64,000 nucleotides of DNA, taken from contig CM038043.1 of NCBI GenBank assembly GCA_021397845.1, positions 28,581,501-28,645,500 of the forward strand. Direction: 5' to 3'. Each line of letters begins with the position of its first letter. The stretch's first letter is position 1. Shown here one piece after another: positions 33,911 to 44,730 of this stretch. The notes below the pieces were generated by a model, which worked only from the letters and a program-made list of their open reading frames with translations, made no database searches and was not told the origin of the DNA. The stretch is from Areca catechu. Taxonomy: Eukaryota; Streptophyta; Magnoliopsida; Arecales; Arecaceae. The translations under genes and the position numbers were made by a program.

Positions 33911-35622
33911 TGGTGCGGGCACCAAACTCAGAAAAAGACTTCAGGGCTCCATCTGGATCTCTGATTGACCTTGCCCGTAGAATTAGGGTTTTCTAGTTTT
34001 GTAATAAGGGTTGACCTGATCAACTCAATTTTGAGTCTGTAATTTTGTCATTTCAATTTTTGTTGGGTCATGTTGACTCAGTCCAAGTCCAAGGCCCAAG
34101 TAGGTGTCATTCCCTTTGCCATAGGGCACCACATTTTCCAGCTACAAGTGGGTGCCACACTCCCTGCCACATCTCCATCCAGTGTACCTTGGTCCCCACG
34201 CCTCAAGTAAGCAGGTTCTTTTTTTCTTGCACCACTTGGGGGAGAAATCCATCAAGATACCTCAATCCAAGGAGGAGCCAACTTCTTTCCAGATAAACCC
34301 AAGCCAAGATGGCAAGAATTTTTCTTGAAGAGAGGATCAAGGAGGTGCCCCACAATGTTCCATAAAAATCCAAGTTATAAAAGGGAAGAGAGCATGTCTT
34401 GGGGAGAAAATCAAGGAGGCACCCAAAAGTTTCCAAAAGTGCCAAAGCCATGAAAGGAAGAAGCCTAAACTTGTGGAGCAAGACTAGGAGGTGTCCAAAA
34501 GAGCCAAACCATGAAGGAAAATCCTTGATTCATGGAGAGATACTAGGAGACACCCCCATAACCTGCCATTTGGAGCTGATTTTCAAGTTTTCTTGGAGTT
34601 TTTGGGCTGCCCACTCATGGAAGGAGTCTTGGGAAGAGAATTTGATGCCTAAAGTGTGGGTTAGTCCAATTAGTCCCACATGGAAAATGTATAAAATTTT
34701 ATTTCTTTGTTATGTCTATATATTCAACTCTATGTAACTCTTGAATTAAATCTGATGAATGAAACCAACTTTTTTTTTGTGAGCAAACTCTGTGTTTTCT
34801 CTCTTCCGCACTTGCATCCAGGTGTTGAGCTCCGTGAGGGAGTAAATCCGGGTTCCCCAGGAACCTTGAGGAGGTGTGAGATCTCCAAACCCCAAACCCT
34901 AGGTTAGCCACTTCTACTCCAAAACCCTAGCCGCCCATCATCCACTTCAATCCACCAAACCCTAGCCTATCCCACCTCCCACGGCCTCTCTCTCCAAGTC
35001 CAGGCTGACCACCAGCATCCAGTTCCAGTCCGGATACTTCACATCCATAGCTCTTTTCAGAGGGAGTCGAATCAGCCTTCAATAGAATCCGGATCTCAAC
35101 GACATCAGCCTTCAAGTTCTTCGAACTGGTAAATCCTTCCCTGAGTATCTGAATCCACACTTGTTTTTCTTCTTCCCAGATCTTGAGTTCAGGAGAAGCC
35201 GACCCAGCCACGAGACCAGTATTGGAGGATCCATTGCAAAGATAGCCGAATCCGAGGATCCAACAATCTGCTCGAGAGAGTTCTTCCACCCAAATTCTGT
35301 GAAGATCACTGTCTGGTTGATAAACCATCTCTTCTCTTTATTTCTGTCCTGTTGAAAGTTCAGAGTGAAACCCTAGGTCTGGGAGTTTCTCAACCCCCAG
35401 CGATCCGTTACTTCTGAACTACTCTGATAACTTAGCTTCTTCTAAATTGTGCTTTCAATCCTTACCTAGTTTCCATCAACTTAGTTTAACTTTACTTTGA
35501 GTCAAAGCCAATTTCTGAAATATATAAAAAAAAAAAAGAATTAATCTTAATTTTACTTCGCATACGCTTCTTTGTTCTTTGTTCTACATCATTTTTGGTA
35601 TCAGAGCTTCCGTTCTACATCA
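33911..35622 (+). repeat. 3' LTR of gypsy I, containing one primer-binding-site unit
   Basis: Starts TGGTGCGGGCACC after ccccgggagaat. It ends ttctacatca at 35622 against target copy ctctg. The last 42 bases include a full TGGTATCAGAGC (35596-35607), which in a normal LTR lies outside. The empty target of J is at 35216-35220. Confidence 0.93.
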
Positions 35623-35627
35623 CTCTG

Positions 35628-36930
35628 TATACCTAGAACTTTCCTTAGAGAATTCCTAATTTGGGAGACCCATGTTGAAGGTTTAGCTAGTCACTTTGGT
35701 AGAAATAAGACCATCTTAGTGATAGAAGACCGGTTCTTTTGGCTAGGATTGAAAAGGCATGTTACTCAGATTGTAGCCAGGTGTAGAACTTGTGCTGTTG
35801 CAAAATAGCAGAAGCAAAATACTAGTCTCTACACACCTTTACTGGTGCCTGATCACCCTTAGCAGGACCTAAGTATGGACTTCGTGTTAGGATTACCTAA
35901 GACCTAGAAGAGACATGATTCTATCTTTGTAGTGGTCAATAGGTTCTCTAAGATGGCTCTCTTCATCCCATGCTCCCAAACCTTTGATGTGTCTAGAGTA
36001 GCCAAGCTTTTCTTAGATAATGTGGTTAGACTCAATAGCCTACCCAAGACCATCATTTCTGATAGGGATGTTAGGTTCACTAGTTATTTCTGGAAAACCC
36101 TATGGCACCTGTTAGGGACCAAGCTTAAGTTTTCTACAGCCTACCACCCCCAAACAGATGGCCAAACCGAAGTGGTGAACCATAGTTTAGGAAACCTCCT
36201 TAGATGCTTCGTAGGTGAACACATTGGAACTTAGGATCTATTGTTGCATAGAGCAGAGTTCGCCTATAATAGCTTAGTGAATAGGACAACGGGCAAGAGT
36301 CCTTTTGAGATAGTCCATGGTACAAGCCTAATCACCCCATTGATCTGATTCCTTTACCTGTTCATGCATGATTCTTAGAGTCTATAGAATCATTCGCACA
36401 GCATATTAGAGACTTGCATAAGGACATTAGCCAAAAAATAAACTTAAGTAATGAAACATATAAGAAACTGGCTAATTCCCGAAGAAGGGCCAAGGAATTT
36501 GATGTAGGCGATTCTGTCATGATTAGGCTTAGTCCTAAGCGATTCCCTCCCAGGATTATTAAGAAACTTCATGCTCACGGAGCCGGACCTTTTAAAGTGA
36601 TGGAGAGGGTTGGACCAAATGCTTATGTGTTAGATTTGCCTTCGGATTTAGGCATCAGCTCTACCTTCAATATTGCAGACATGATTGAGTACAGAAAACT
36701 GGCAGCGATACCTAGTGAGGCCTTTGGACCTATTCCTCCCATTGAGAGTAACCCTAGCCTAGAGTGTCCACCAATAAATTGGCCTAAGAGAGGATAACGG
36801 ATCGAGCGTATCCTGGATGATCAAGCCTTAACGACCCGGGGCCGCGGCTATCAATGCTACCTAGTCCAATGGCAAGGCTGCCAGAGTCGAACGACTCTTG
36901 GATTTCTCGAGACGACTTGCAGTGCCTCAA
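35628..36930 (+). pseudogene. pol: Integrase and chromodomain of gypsy G, right of insertion I
   Basis: In order: the zinc-binding HHCC part (WETHVEGLASHFGRNKT...CRTC, about 35660-35800); the core with MDFVLGLPKT (first Asp, near 35880), SDRDVRFTSYFWKTLWHLLGT (second Asp) and AYHPQTDGQTEV (Glu, near 36165); the GPY/F part (36414-36700: GDSVMIRLSPKRF, GAGPFKVMERVG); and a chromodomain start RILDDQALTTR (36800) whose end is shifted out of frame. Stops at about 35808, 35860, 36232 and 36795. Integrase joins the DNA copy to the host chromosome; the chromodomain guides where. Confidence 0.88.
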
Positions 36931-37008
36931 CCCAAACCTCCTCGAGAGATATGTGAGCCAGCCTGATCTTCACTCGACAGGGTTGAGTTCCTCCCACCCC
37001 TAGAGAAT

Positions 37009-38266
37009 TGGTATGGAGACCAGAGGCACCAGAATAGGACAGAGGCTTCTGAACCCTCTAGGGATAAATTAGCAGCATCAGAGTCCATTTGTAATAAAGA
37101 TTTAGTCCATCTAAGTTTTTCTTTTATCACTTGAGTCCTGTACTAGTCAGCTCATGTTAAGCTAGTCATTTTCCGGAGTTCAGTACATGTCCAGTAATGA
37201 CTCATACAAGTGAGGACCAAGCCAGCCAAAGTGAAGACCAATCCAATTGAAGCTATGAGGATCATGGAAGGCCTAGGAGGAGAAATCACAAGCCAGGGAG
37301 AAGAAATCAGAAGCCCGGGAGACAAGCCCGAAACCTTGAAGCCCTGAAATGCAGCCTGAAGCAAACTGAGCCAGCCCAGGCCTAGGAAAGGAGTAAGTGG
37401 CACCAAGGACTTATGCTCACCACCCTTGGTTGTCCACTAGGGTCACCTCCGTTAGCCGACCAAGGCAAGAGGAGAGGGAAAAATTTTAGGGATTTCTTCT
37501 ACCTAGTTTTCCTTATTTTCTAGCTAGAGTTGGATGGGGATTAAAACTCCTATGTAATGTCTTTTTTAGCCTTACATGGGGGCCAAGTCTAGGAGTCTAT
37601 TTAAAGGGCCCTAATCTCTTGTATGAAGAACAATTTTATTATGAAATAATACTTGAATTCTCCAATTGCTATGTGCTACCTGCTGTGTGCTTGAAAGGAT
37701 TCTGTGTGAGCCCTTCCTCTTCCCGGTGTCCTATAATTGCTTCCAATCGCCATCCTGCTCTCCAAAACCCTAGCTGCCCTCTTCAAACAACCACTTCCCC
37801 TTGTTGTTTTCCCTTGTTTTCTTTTTTCCTACTATGTTTTCTAACCCTTGGAAGGTCATTTGCAGGTCCCTCAACTCTAACGAATCCAATGACTCCAGCC
37901 AGGCCGCAATCGAACCACCAAGCATAAAGCTGGGTATCCGCGGGTCTCTGGCTTGGTTTTTCAGGCTGCATCTAGAGTGAGTGCGATCTCTTCACATATG
38001 ATCTGCACCAAGCACTTCCACTATTGCCAGGTACAACCCCTCTACTGCTAGTAGCCCTATTATAGGTGAACTAGCCCAACTGAGGCTTCTCAGCCTTGGC
38101 GGTCCTTCTTTTCTATTACTTTTAGGTCCTATTATGCATGCCTGAGTTTCTTATTTTCATATAGAACTCTTTACATCAATACTTGGTTTGATCTTCGGGA
38201 TTACAACTTATAACTTAATATTAAAAACACAAAAAAATAATTGCATTCATACATAGTTCCGCATCA
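37009..38266 (+). repeat. 3' LTR of gypsy G
   Basis: 1258 bp, from TGGTATGGAGACC after ctagagaat to ccgcatca. It contains the undisturbed target of CACTA element H at 37551-37553 and TATTTAAA at 37598-37605. The target copy ccatc follows at 38267. Confidence 0.93.
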
Positions 38267-38332
38267 CCATCAGCCCATGTCTATTAGTCCATCAGCCCAT
38301 GTCCGTTAGGCCATCAGCCCATGTCTAGTATT
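38267..38332. repeat. Three 22-bp tandem units at the insertion site of G in element B
   Basis: ccatcagcccatgtc(t/c).ttag begins at 38267, 38289 and 38311. The base pairs left of G (attagcccatc, 12531-12541) look like one more partial unit, so G inserted into this small array in B's leader. Confidence 0.88.
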
Positions 38333-38370
38333 GGTCTAGGAAACTGTAGTCGATTCATCTTTGAGTCTTG

Positions 38371-39028
38371 CATGTGTACTAGGTCAGGAGTCTCATATTA
38401 TCCACCACACCCATAGTCGGCTAAACCCATGGATAATTGTAATCTTGAAGCCCAAATTAGAGCCCTTATTGATCAGATGGCCCAGATGACTGTCCAGATG
38501 GATCACAAGTTTGACCATTTGATCCAGTTGAAAACCCAAACAAACGATAGGCTTGACCAAATGATCCATAGGTTTGACCGAGTAGATGATCGGTCAGGAT
38601 CCCTAGACAGAACCCCTAGGACCCATACTAGATCTAAACTTGAGTCACTTTTTCCCATACCTCCCAACCTTAGGAGAGCCCCACACCCTGACCTATTCCT
38701 GGAACCCAAAACCTATTAACCTAGACCTTTTGAACCTATAACCCTTAGCCCTAAGCCCACATCCTATAAGCCCAAGAGATCCATAACCCATAGGTCTGAG
38801 CCCATGTACTATGAACCCAAGGAACCCATGACCCCTAGGTACCAGCCTAGTGCCAGTCAGGTTTTTCCTAATCGACCTGAATCACATAGGATTAGTATCC
38901 CTAGATATGAGCCAGTAGTAATCCATTACCCCTTAGTCAACCTGAGCCCACTAGAAGTAGTGCCCATAATCAGCAACCAGGACCTAGCAAATTTCTCCTT
39001 AGCCGACCCTCCCCTACCATCCCTTTAG
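38371..39028 (+). pseudogene. gag: gag-like N-terminal region of gypsy B
   Basis: ATG 38371 (MCTRSGVSYY) matches the gag starts of D and G but meets a stop after 14 codons. From 38429 the frame encodes a Gln/Met/Asp-rich segment (DQMAQMTVQMDHKFDHL), then PNLRRAPHPDLF-type blocks, a stop near 38718, and a Pro/Ser/Tyr-rich part to 39028. Neither the central Gag domain nor a zinc knuckle is found. Confidence 0.7.
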
Positions 39029-39506
39029 TTCACAAGGCTGACATTAAAGTGAAAGTGTATGAAGCTGATGTGAACTTAGTGGATGAGTATGAGGGAGAAG
39101 AGAAGATACCTTTAATGACCTAAAATTAGTTAACCTAATAGATAGGCATGTAGAAGCCAACCCTGAGTCAGTTGACCCTGACCACACCCAACCTAAAGCT
39201 GTAGTGGAAGTATGATTAGAGGAAGAGAACCTAGATACTACTGCTAGAACCTTACATCAGAAAATCATAGCGGAGAGCAAAATTATAGAGTCTAGTCCTA
39301 AAATACAAGAACCAGATGAATTTATTAAGAACCTGATCTCTATGAATCAGTACCCTCAAGATGAGCCCCCTCCTATAGTTCCAATTAAAGACCTCTTCCC
39401 TGAGATTAGTGACCCATTCTTCCATTATGTAAATGCTATAGATATACCTTAACCTTGTAAGGTTAGCCTCATTAGTCTAGGATTATTTCCTGACACCCCT
39501 TCTTAT
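39029..39506 (+). pseudogene. Linker ORF remnant of gypsy B, left of insertion K
   Basis: VYEADVNLVDEYEGEE near 39055-39100 identifies the linker family seen in D and I. Several stops and shifts follow. The segment PPIVPIKDLFPEISDPFF (39368-39425) resembles IPQVPIEDLCTELFKFAHP of element I. It ends at the target cttat (39502-39506) of solo LTR K and continues at 52830. Confidence 0.65.
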
Positions 39507-39899
39507 TGAAAGGAAAACATGCTAGGCAGAAAGAAAAGTATTTTTGTTGACCCCATAAGTGATTTTGATGATAACCAAATGTTGGAGCATGTATATTTAT
39601 TTCTGACAACTCTTCAAGTATTTGACAAGATTTTGTAGGATGGATTAAATGTTCAAACTTCAACTACTACACCTCTGTTTTCTTGTTTGAGTTGTGTTGT
39701 AATGTGTTTTTGTAAAGAAGAACCCAATGAAAAAGCTAAGAAAAAAATCATATAAAGGGGTTACTTCTGTGTATGTGTGCCTTGAAATTAGTTTTGAGTT
39801 GGTATGCTTGAAAATGTAAAGAGTTGGTAAGAGTTTTTCTTTAGGTTCAAGTGTAAAAATCCTGAAGAAGATACTCGAGCTGACCCAACTTGTTGAAGA

Positions 39900-40389
39900 G
39901 CCGACTCCGCTTACTAGCACACAGCAAGGATTCTGGAATGCATGAATCCAAGCCGACTCGAAGGTAACTGAGTCGACTCTAATGAATCCGAGTCGACTGG
40001 AATCAGTCTGAGCCGACTCTTCCAAAGTCCAATTTCTGAAGATTTCTGAGAATAGCCAAGCAAGTCGACTCGAACCAGAAAGAGCCAACTCTGCCAGACC
40101 TAATCTGAAAGCCTGAGAAAGTGAGTTGACTCGAACTGCATCGAGCTGACTCTTCCAAAGTGAGGATTTCTGAACCTAAGAAAAAGAGCCGACCCAAGAT
40201 GAAGAGAGCCGACTCCTCGAGTTCAAGTTTTTTAAAGAAAGAAGTTCGAGCCGACACAAGCTATCAAGAGCCGACTCTTCCAGAGTGATGTTTTGCACCC
40301 TGAGACAAAGAGCTGACTGCAATGAAGATTTGGTGACTCAACCTATCGACTCGAGGGATCAGAGCCGACTCAAGCGAATCCGAGCCGAC
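39900..40389 (+). promoter_or_regulatory. Array of nine GCCGAC (DRE/CRT core) motifs in U3 of element L
   Basis: Exact GCCGAC starts at 39900, 39952, 40012, 40188, 40208, 40250, 40270, 40364 and 40384, all on the plus strand and mostly within gagccgactc; further degenerate copies (gagtcgactc, gagctgactc) lie between. RCCGAC is the core bound by DREB/CBF proteins of the AP2/ERF family in cold and drought response. The array ends about 135 bp before the putative TATA box. That it acts this way is inference. Confidence 0.6.
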
Positions 40390-40523
40390 TCGAACATCAT
40401 TTGTAGGTATCCAACGGCTAGTTCCAGAATTTATTTTTGAATGCCAAAAAGTTCTCTAACGATCACAAGTCACATCCCAATGGTCAAAAACGTCTCTAAC
40501 TACCTTGGAGTGATGGAAGACTT

Positions 40524-40530
40524 TATATTT
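40524..40530 (+). promoter_or_regulatory. Putative TATA box of element L
   Basis: TATATTT in gactttatatttgaagg; the 3' LTR has TATATTTA at 50133-50140. It lies downstream of the GCCGAC array and upstream of a purine-rich aagagaagagtagaagagaa stretch. Confidence 0.5.
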
Positions 40531-41290
40531 GAAGGATTTTAATTTCCTTAAAGAGAAGAGTAGAAGAGAAAAGAAAAAAGAGAAGAGAGAGCTTCATTGA
40601 ATATTCTACCAACAAACAGCAAAAGAGCACAAGAGCATTCAAGCTAGACTTCAAGACTTCACCAACACTGATTTGAAGTTTGAAGCAACTTTGGAAAGAA
40701 GCCACTGAAGCAATTAAAGCTTATTCAAGTGCATTCAAGTGGACTTCCATCAAGCTGCACTAGCAACTATCCGATAAATTGAGTTTGTCATTTTTGTTAC
40801 ATTTCTTTCAATTCATTTTTTGAATTGTTGGGTTATTGGTGAGCCCGGTTGAAAAACCAAATAGGTTCTTGGTGTGCCTTGATAAAAACCAAGTGTTGGG
40901 TTCTTGGTGATCTAGGTAAAACCAAGTTAGGTTTCTTTGGTGAGCTTGTTAAAACCAAAGGGTGTTGGGTTTTCTTTGGTGATCCCGTAAAACCAAAGTG
41001 TCAAGATTTTGGATTTAGATCCTGTAAAATAATCCTACTGTATTCGGGTTTGAATATAATGAAAATCCTATATGGTATCTTGGGTAGTAGACGTAGGAGC
41101 TAGGTTGCTCCGAACCACTATAAATTTGGTATGTTTGTGTTGTGCTTCTTTACTTCTTTTTAGCTTCTGCAATTTATAACTCTGTCACAACACCTAACAC
41201 CTTCTAAGGGATTTTTAATTGCACATTACTTTCTTTAAATTTTTAAATTCTTAATTCACCCCCCTCTTGGGTAGCCACCTGGGTAATAAC

Positions 41291-41302
41291 TGGTATCAGA
41301 GC
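41291..41302 (+). promoter_or_regulatory. Primer-binding site of element L
   Basis: TGGTATCAGAGC two bases after the LTR end; initiator Met-tRNA type as in the gypsy elements. Confidence 0.93.
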
Positions 41303-41332
41303 AGTGTCTCTGAATACATTAGAGTAAAGATT

Positions 41333-42342
41333 GATGGCTCATCCAATGAGTACGTTCTTGTTGGAAGGCCAGTCAACTAATAGACCTCCATGTTCATAGG
41401 CACAAATTATGCATATTGGAAAGCACGAATGAAAATCTATATCCAAGCAGTTGATTTTCAGTTATGGAAGGTAATTCAAAAGGGTCCTTATATCCCCATG
41501 ACTAAAATTGATGGAGTGGACATTCCTAAACCTGAAGAGGATTAGGATGAGTATGACATGAAGATGGACGAATTAAATGCCAAAGCCATGAACTTATTAT
41601 ATTATGCTTTGGATAGTAATGAGTTTAATCAAATTTCTATTTGCTCTTTCATAAAAGAAATTTGGGATAAACTCGAAGTGACCCATGAAGGAACTTTTCA
41701 AGTGAAGTCATCTAAAATCAGTTTTCTTGTGCACAGTTATGAACTATTTAAGATCGAACTGAATGAAACAATCTTTGCCATGTTTTCATGTTTCACTGAC
41801 ATTATTATTGGCTTAAAAAGTCTTTGCAGGATATATACTAATGCAGATCTAGTGTAGAAGATACTGAGATCTCTTCCGGACAAATGGAATCCGAATGTGA
41901 CTGCCATCCAGGAATCAAAAGATTTGAATACCCTATTGCTGGATGAACTACTAGGATCTCTCATTACACATGAATTGACCATGCAGCACTGAACTGAAGA
42001 TGATCAAAAGAAGAAGAATCAATCACCTTCAAAGCTGCTATGGATTCTAGAAAGGATGAAGAATCAAAAGAAGAAAGCTCCTCCACTGAAAGCGACATGG
42101 AAGACGAAGACATTGCCATGGTCGTTAAAAAATTTAGAAAGTTCTTGGAAAGAAGAAAAAGAAGACACTTCAGAAAATTCCATAAGAACAAAGATTTCAG
42201 TAAGGAGAAGGACAAAGAAAAAGAAAAAGAAAAAGAAAAAGAAGTGCCCACCTGTTATGAATGCAAAAAGCCAGGGCATATCCGACCATATTGTCCATTA
42301 TTGAAAAATGGATTTAAGAAAAAGAAAAGAAAGCTATGGTAG
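41333..42342 (+). pseudogene. gag: gag, first part, of element L
   Basis: The likely start is ATG 41333 (MAHPMSTFLLEGQ). A frame change follows within 20 codons (near 41395) and more near 41855 and 42000. The stretch 41558-41857 encodes the copia Gag core (NAKAMNLLYYALDSNEF, IWDKLEVTHEGT). 42040-42342 encodes an acidic/basic part with a simple KEKEKEK run from an (aaagaa)n repeat (42212-42241), and the first CCHC knuckle CYECKKPGHIRPYC (about 42253-42294). Confidence 0.82.
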
Positions 42343-43212
42343 CGACGTGGAGTGACAGCGAAGCATCCTCATCAACAGAAGAAGAAAAGACCATGAAATC
42401 TACAAATCTATGTCTGATGGGTCTTGAAAATGAGATATCATCTCCTGAGCTACAAACTAAATTTTCATATGATGAACTGAATTCAGCATTTCACGATTTA
42501 CTTATTGAATTCAAGAAAGCTGGAGTTAAAATTAAATCCTTAAGAAACAAAATGATGTTTTATTGAAAGACAAGGATGAAATTTCTGAAAAGAATAACAT
42601 TTTGCAAAAAGAATTGAATAACTTTTCTAAAAATGTTATTATTTTGAATAAAGAGAAAAATGCTTTAAATGAGACAAATAATATTTTAGTTGCCGAAAAT
42701 ATTGATTTGAAAAAGGAGGTTGAAAAGCTTAAACCTTTAGTTAAAAAACTTACTTTGAGTTCTAATAAGCTTGAGCTAATTTTGAAAGAACAAAATAATT
42801 CAAAAAGTAAAGCTGGAATTGGATTTAATGCTTTAAATGATAATGAAATTTCAGCAACAAGATTTATATCTTAAAAAGCTTTAGCTTCAAATATTAAACT
42901 TGAAAAAGCTTTTCCATCGAAATCTATTTCAAATGGCTTGAAATATGTTCCTAAGAATTCTATGCAAAAATCTTTCAAATCGAGTATTTCTATCTCTGCA
43001 TCTTTTATAGCTTCAAAGCATGCATCGTTCAAAAATGATAAACTTATTTGTTATGCATGTCATAGATTTGGGCATAAATCTTATCAATGCAATTAGTTGA
43101 AAATTTTCATAATTGGTGCATTGAAATATAAAACCATTTGGGTTTAAAAGGGAACCAATTTTGCTAACCCGAAAGGATCCAAGTTAGCTTGGGTACCTAA
43201 AATTACTCCTTG
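42343..43212 (+). pseudogene. gag: gag extension with coiled coil and second zinc knuckle, element L
   Basis: 42336-42566 encodes a Ser/Glu-rich part (WSDSEASSSTEEE) and FSYDELNSAFHDLL. After a frame change at about 42563, 42563-42874 is a long Leu/Asn/Lys coiled coil. Then come a stop at 42872, the second knuckle CYACHRFGHKSYQC (about 43051-43092), and the WVPK motif near 43190 that closes gag in this lineage. The long coiled-coil extension is a Sirevirus trait. Confidence 0.8.
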
Positions 43213-43560
43213 ATTGTTTTGTAGGATTGTCTTGCAGCCCACAAATTAAAGAAAAGATGGTATCTTGACACCGGCTGTTCAAGGCATATGATGGGTGACA
43301 AAGATCAGTTCATCACCTACAAATGAAAGAAGGAGGATTGGTTACATTTGGAGATAATGGCAAGGAAAAAAAAAATCGGAATCGGTAAGATCAAAATAAC
43401 ACCCTGTACTTTTTTTGAAGATGTACTGCTAGTAGATAAATTGAAGCATAATTTACTGAGTATTAGTCAATTATGTGATAAAGGCTTCAAAGTTATCTTT
43501 GAATCATCTATGTGTATAGTAACTAACTCTCTTGATTCTAGCAACAAATTCATTGGCCAT
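43213..43560 (+). pseudogene. pol: Protease region of element L
   Basis: The bases around 43258-43300 (tatcttgacaccggctgttcaa) correspond to the YLDTGCSRHM protease motif of copia elements: the D-T-G triad can be read, but in a frame that is interrupted soon after by a stop or shift near 43325. The end of the domain, VLLVDKLKHNLLSISQLCDKGF, is read from 43426. Confidence 0.75.
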
Positions 43561-44730
43561 ATACTTGTAAACATCTATGTGGTAGATCTAAATGATCTAG
43601 CCATGTCTAGTAGTTCCAGTCTAGTAGCAATGAATGCTAAGACCAAGGAGTCATGTTTATTATGGCATATACGATTAGGTCATGCTAGCATGCATACAAT
43701 TGCCAAATTAATCTCAAAGAATCTAGTTAGAGGTTTGCCACATTTTAAAATAGATCTTTATTATGTATGTGATGCTTGTCAACTAGGCAAATAAACTAGG
43801 GGAGTTTTTAATCAAAAAATATTATTTCAATAACCAGACCCCTTGAGCTACTTTACATGAACTTATTTGGACCAACTAGGACCATAAGTCTAGGAGGTAT
43901 GAAATATGGCCTTATGATTGTAGATGACTTTTCTAGATTCACATGGATATTATTTATTGCACATAAAGATGAAACTTTTGATATATTTAGAAAATTTCAT
44001 AAGAAAGTTTCAGTTGAGAAAAATTTTTTCGTTATTTCAATAAGAAGTGATCATGGAACAGAATTTCAAAATCAATTTTTTGATGAGTATTGCTTTGAGC
44101 ATGGCATTGATCACAACTTCTCCACTCCTAGAACACCACAACAAAATGGTGTTGTAGAGAGAAAGAATAGAACTTTGGAAGAAATGGCCTGAACGATGTT
44201 ATGTAAAGGTAATCTTCCAAGGTACTTGTGGGCAGAAGCGGTGAACACTGCTTATTATATATTAAATCGAGTTTTAATACGACCAATTTCAAAGAAAACC
44301 CCCTATGAGCTTTAGAATGGAAGAAAACCAAATATCAATTACTTTCATGTTTTTGGGTGTAAATGCTTTGTGTTAAATAATGCCAAAGATAACCTAGGAA
44401 AGTTTGATGTAAAATCTGACAAATATATATTTCTTGGTTATTCCTTACATAGCAAAGCATATAGAGTGTTTAATAAGAGGACTCTTACTGTAAAAGAGTT
44501 AATTCATGTTATTTTTTATGAAGCTAACCCCTCACCATCTAGAAAGGATGTGTGCATAGATAATGATGCAGGTACTCTACAAAAAGAAGTGGAAGATCTA
44601 AGCATACAAGACAAGCCAACTCAAGATGGAAGTGAAATGGTAAGCAAGGATCATGCTGATTTATCAAAGGAATGGAGGTATGTAACTTCACATCCAAAAG
44701 ATTTAATTATTGGTGATCCTTCTCATGGTG
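43561..44730 (+). pseudogene. pol: Integrase of element L
   Basis: Zinc-binding part: LWHIRLGHASMHT...CDACQLGK (43657-43794), with both His and both Cys. After a shift near 43800 the core runs in one frame from 43857. Its first catalytic Asp is replaced by Asn (MNLFGPT, Asn codon at 43860); the second Asp (RSDHGTEF, near 44046) and the Glu (GVVERKNRTL, near 44155) are kept. Stops at 44190 and about 44314. The C-terminus with VFGCKCFVLN and FLGYSLHSKAYRVFN follows. Confidence 0.87.

Larger units (their letters stand above)
27405..35622 (+). mobile_element. Ty3/gypsy element I, non-autonomous, with tandem primer-binding sites
   Basis: 5' LTR 27405-30374 (net 1713 bp without solo LTR J and its target copy), 3' LTR 33911-35622 (1712 bp), perfect duplication ctctg at 27400-27404 and 35623-35627. 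The LTRs look very similar, so the insertion is among the younger ones. The interior holds a leader, a short gag with zinc knuckle, a 284-codon unrecognised ORF, an integrase stub and an integrase C-terminus with a damaged chromodomain. Protease, RT and RNase H are absent. Confidence 0.92.
12542..38266 (+). mobile_element. Ty3/gypsy (chromovirus-type) element G, full structure
   Basis: LTRs 12542-22991 (net 1257 bp without CACTA element H) and 37009-38266 (1258 bp), perfect duplication ccatc at 12537-12541 and 38267-38271, primer-binding site 22994-23005. The interior carries gag with a zinc knuckle, protease, RT, RNase H, integrase and chromodomain in the order usual for Ty3/gypsy, all with stops or shifts. 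Its pol is cut by element I (27405-35622). G is close to what an autonomous partner of D, B and I would have looked like. Confidence 0.92.
39545..41288 (+). repeat. 5' LTR of Sirevirus-like element L
   Basis: Begins TGTTGACCCC and ends gggtaata (the 3' LTR has gggcaaca). Besides the GCCGAC array it contains a 3' section with repeated (t)tggtga(g/t)c..g(t)taaaaccaa phrases (40835-41000). Antisense frames at 39660-40257 arise from the Ser/Arg-rich translation of the repeat and are not genes. Confidence 0.94.

Noticed and set aside
35572..35808. Open frame starting in LTR of I and running into integrase
   Set aside because: The first part is LTR and target copy; only the sequence from 35628 is integrase of G.
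39660..40257. Antisense Ser-rich frames of 84 and 142 codons
   Set aside because: Translation of the gagccgactc repeat in the LTR of L; the same pattern appears, altered, at 49331-49876.
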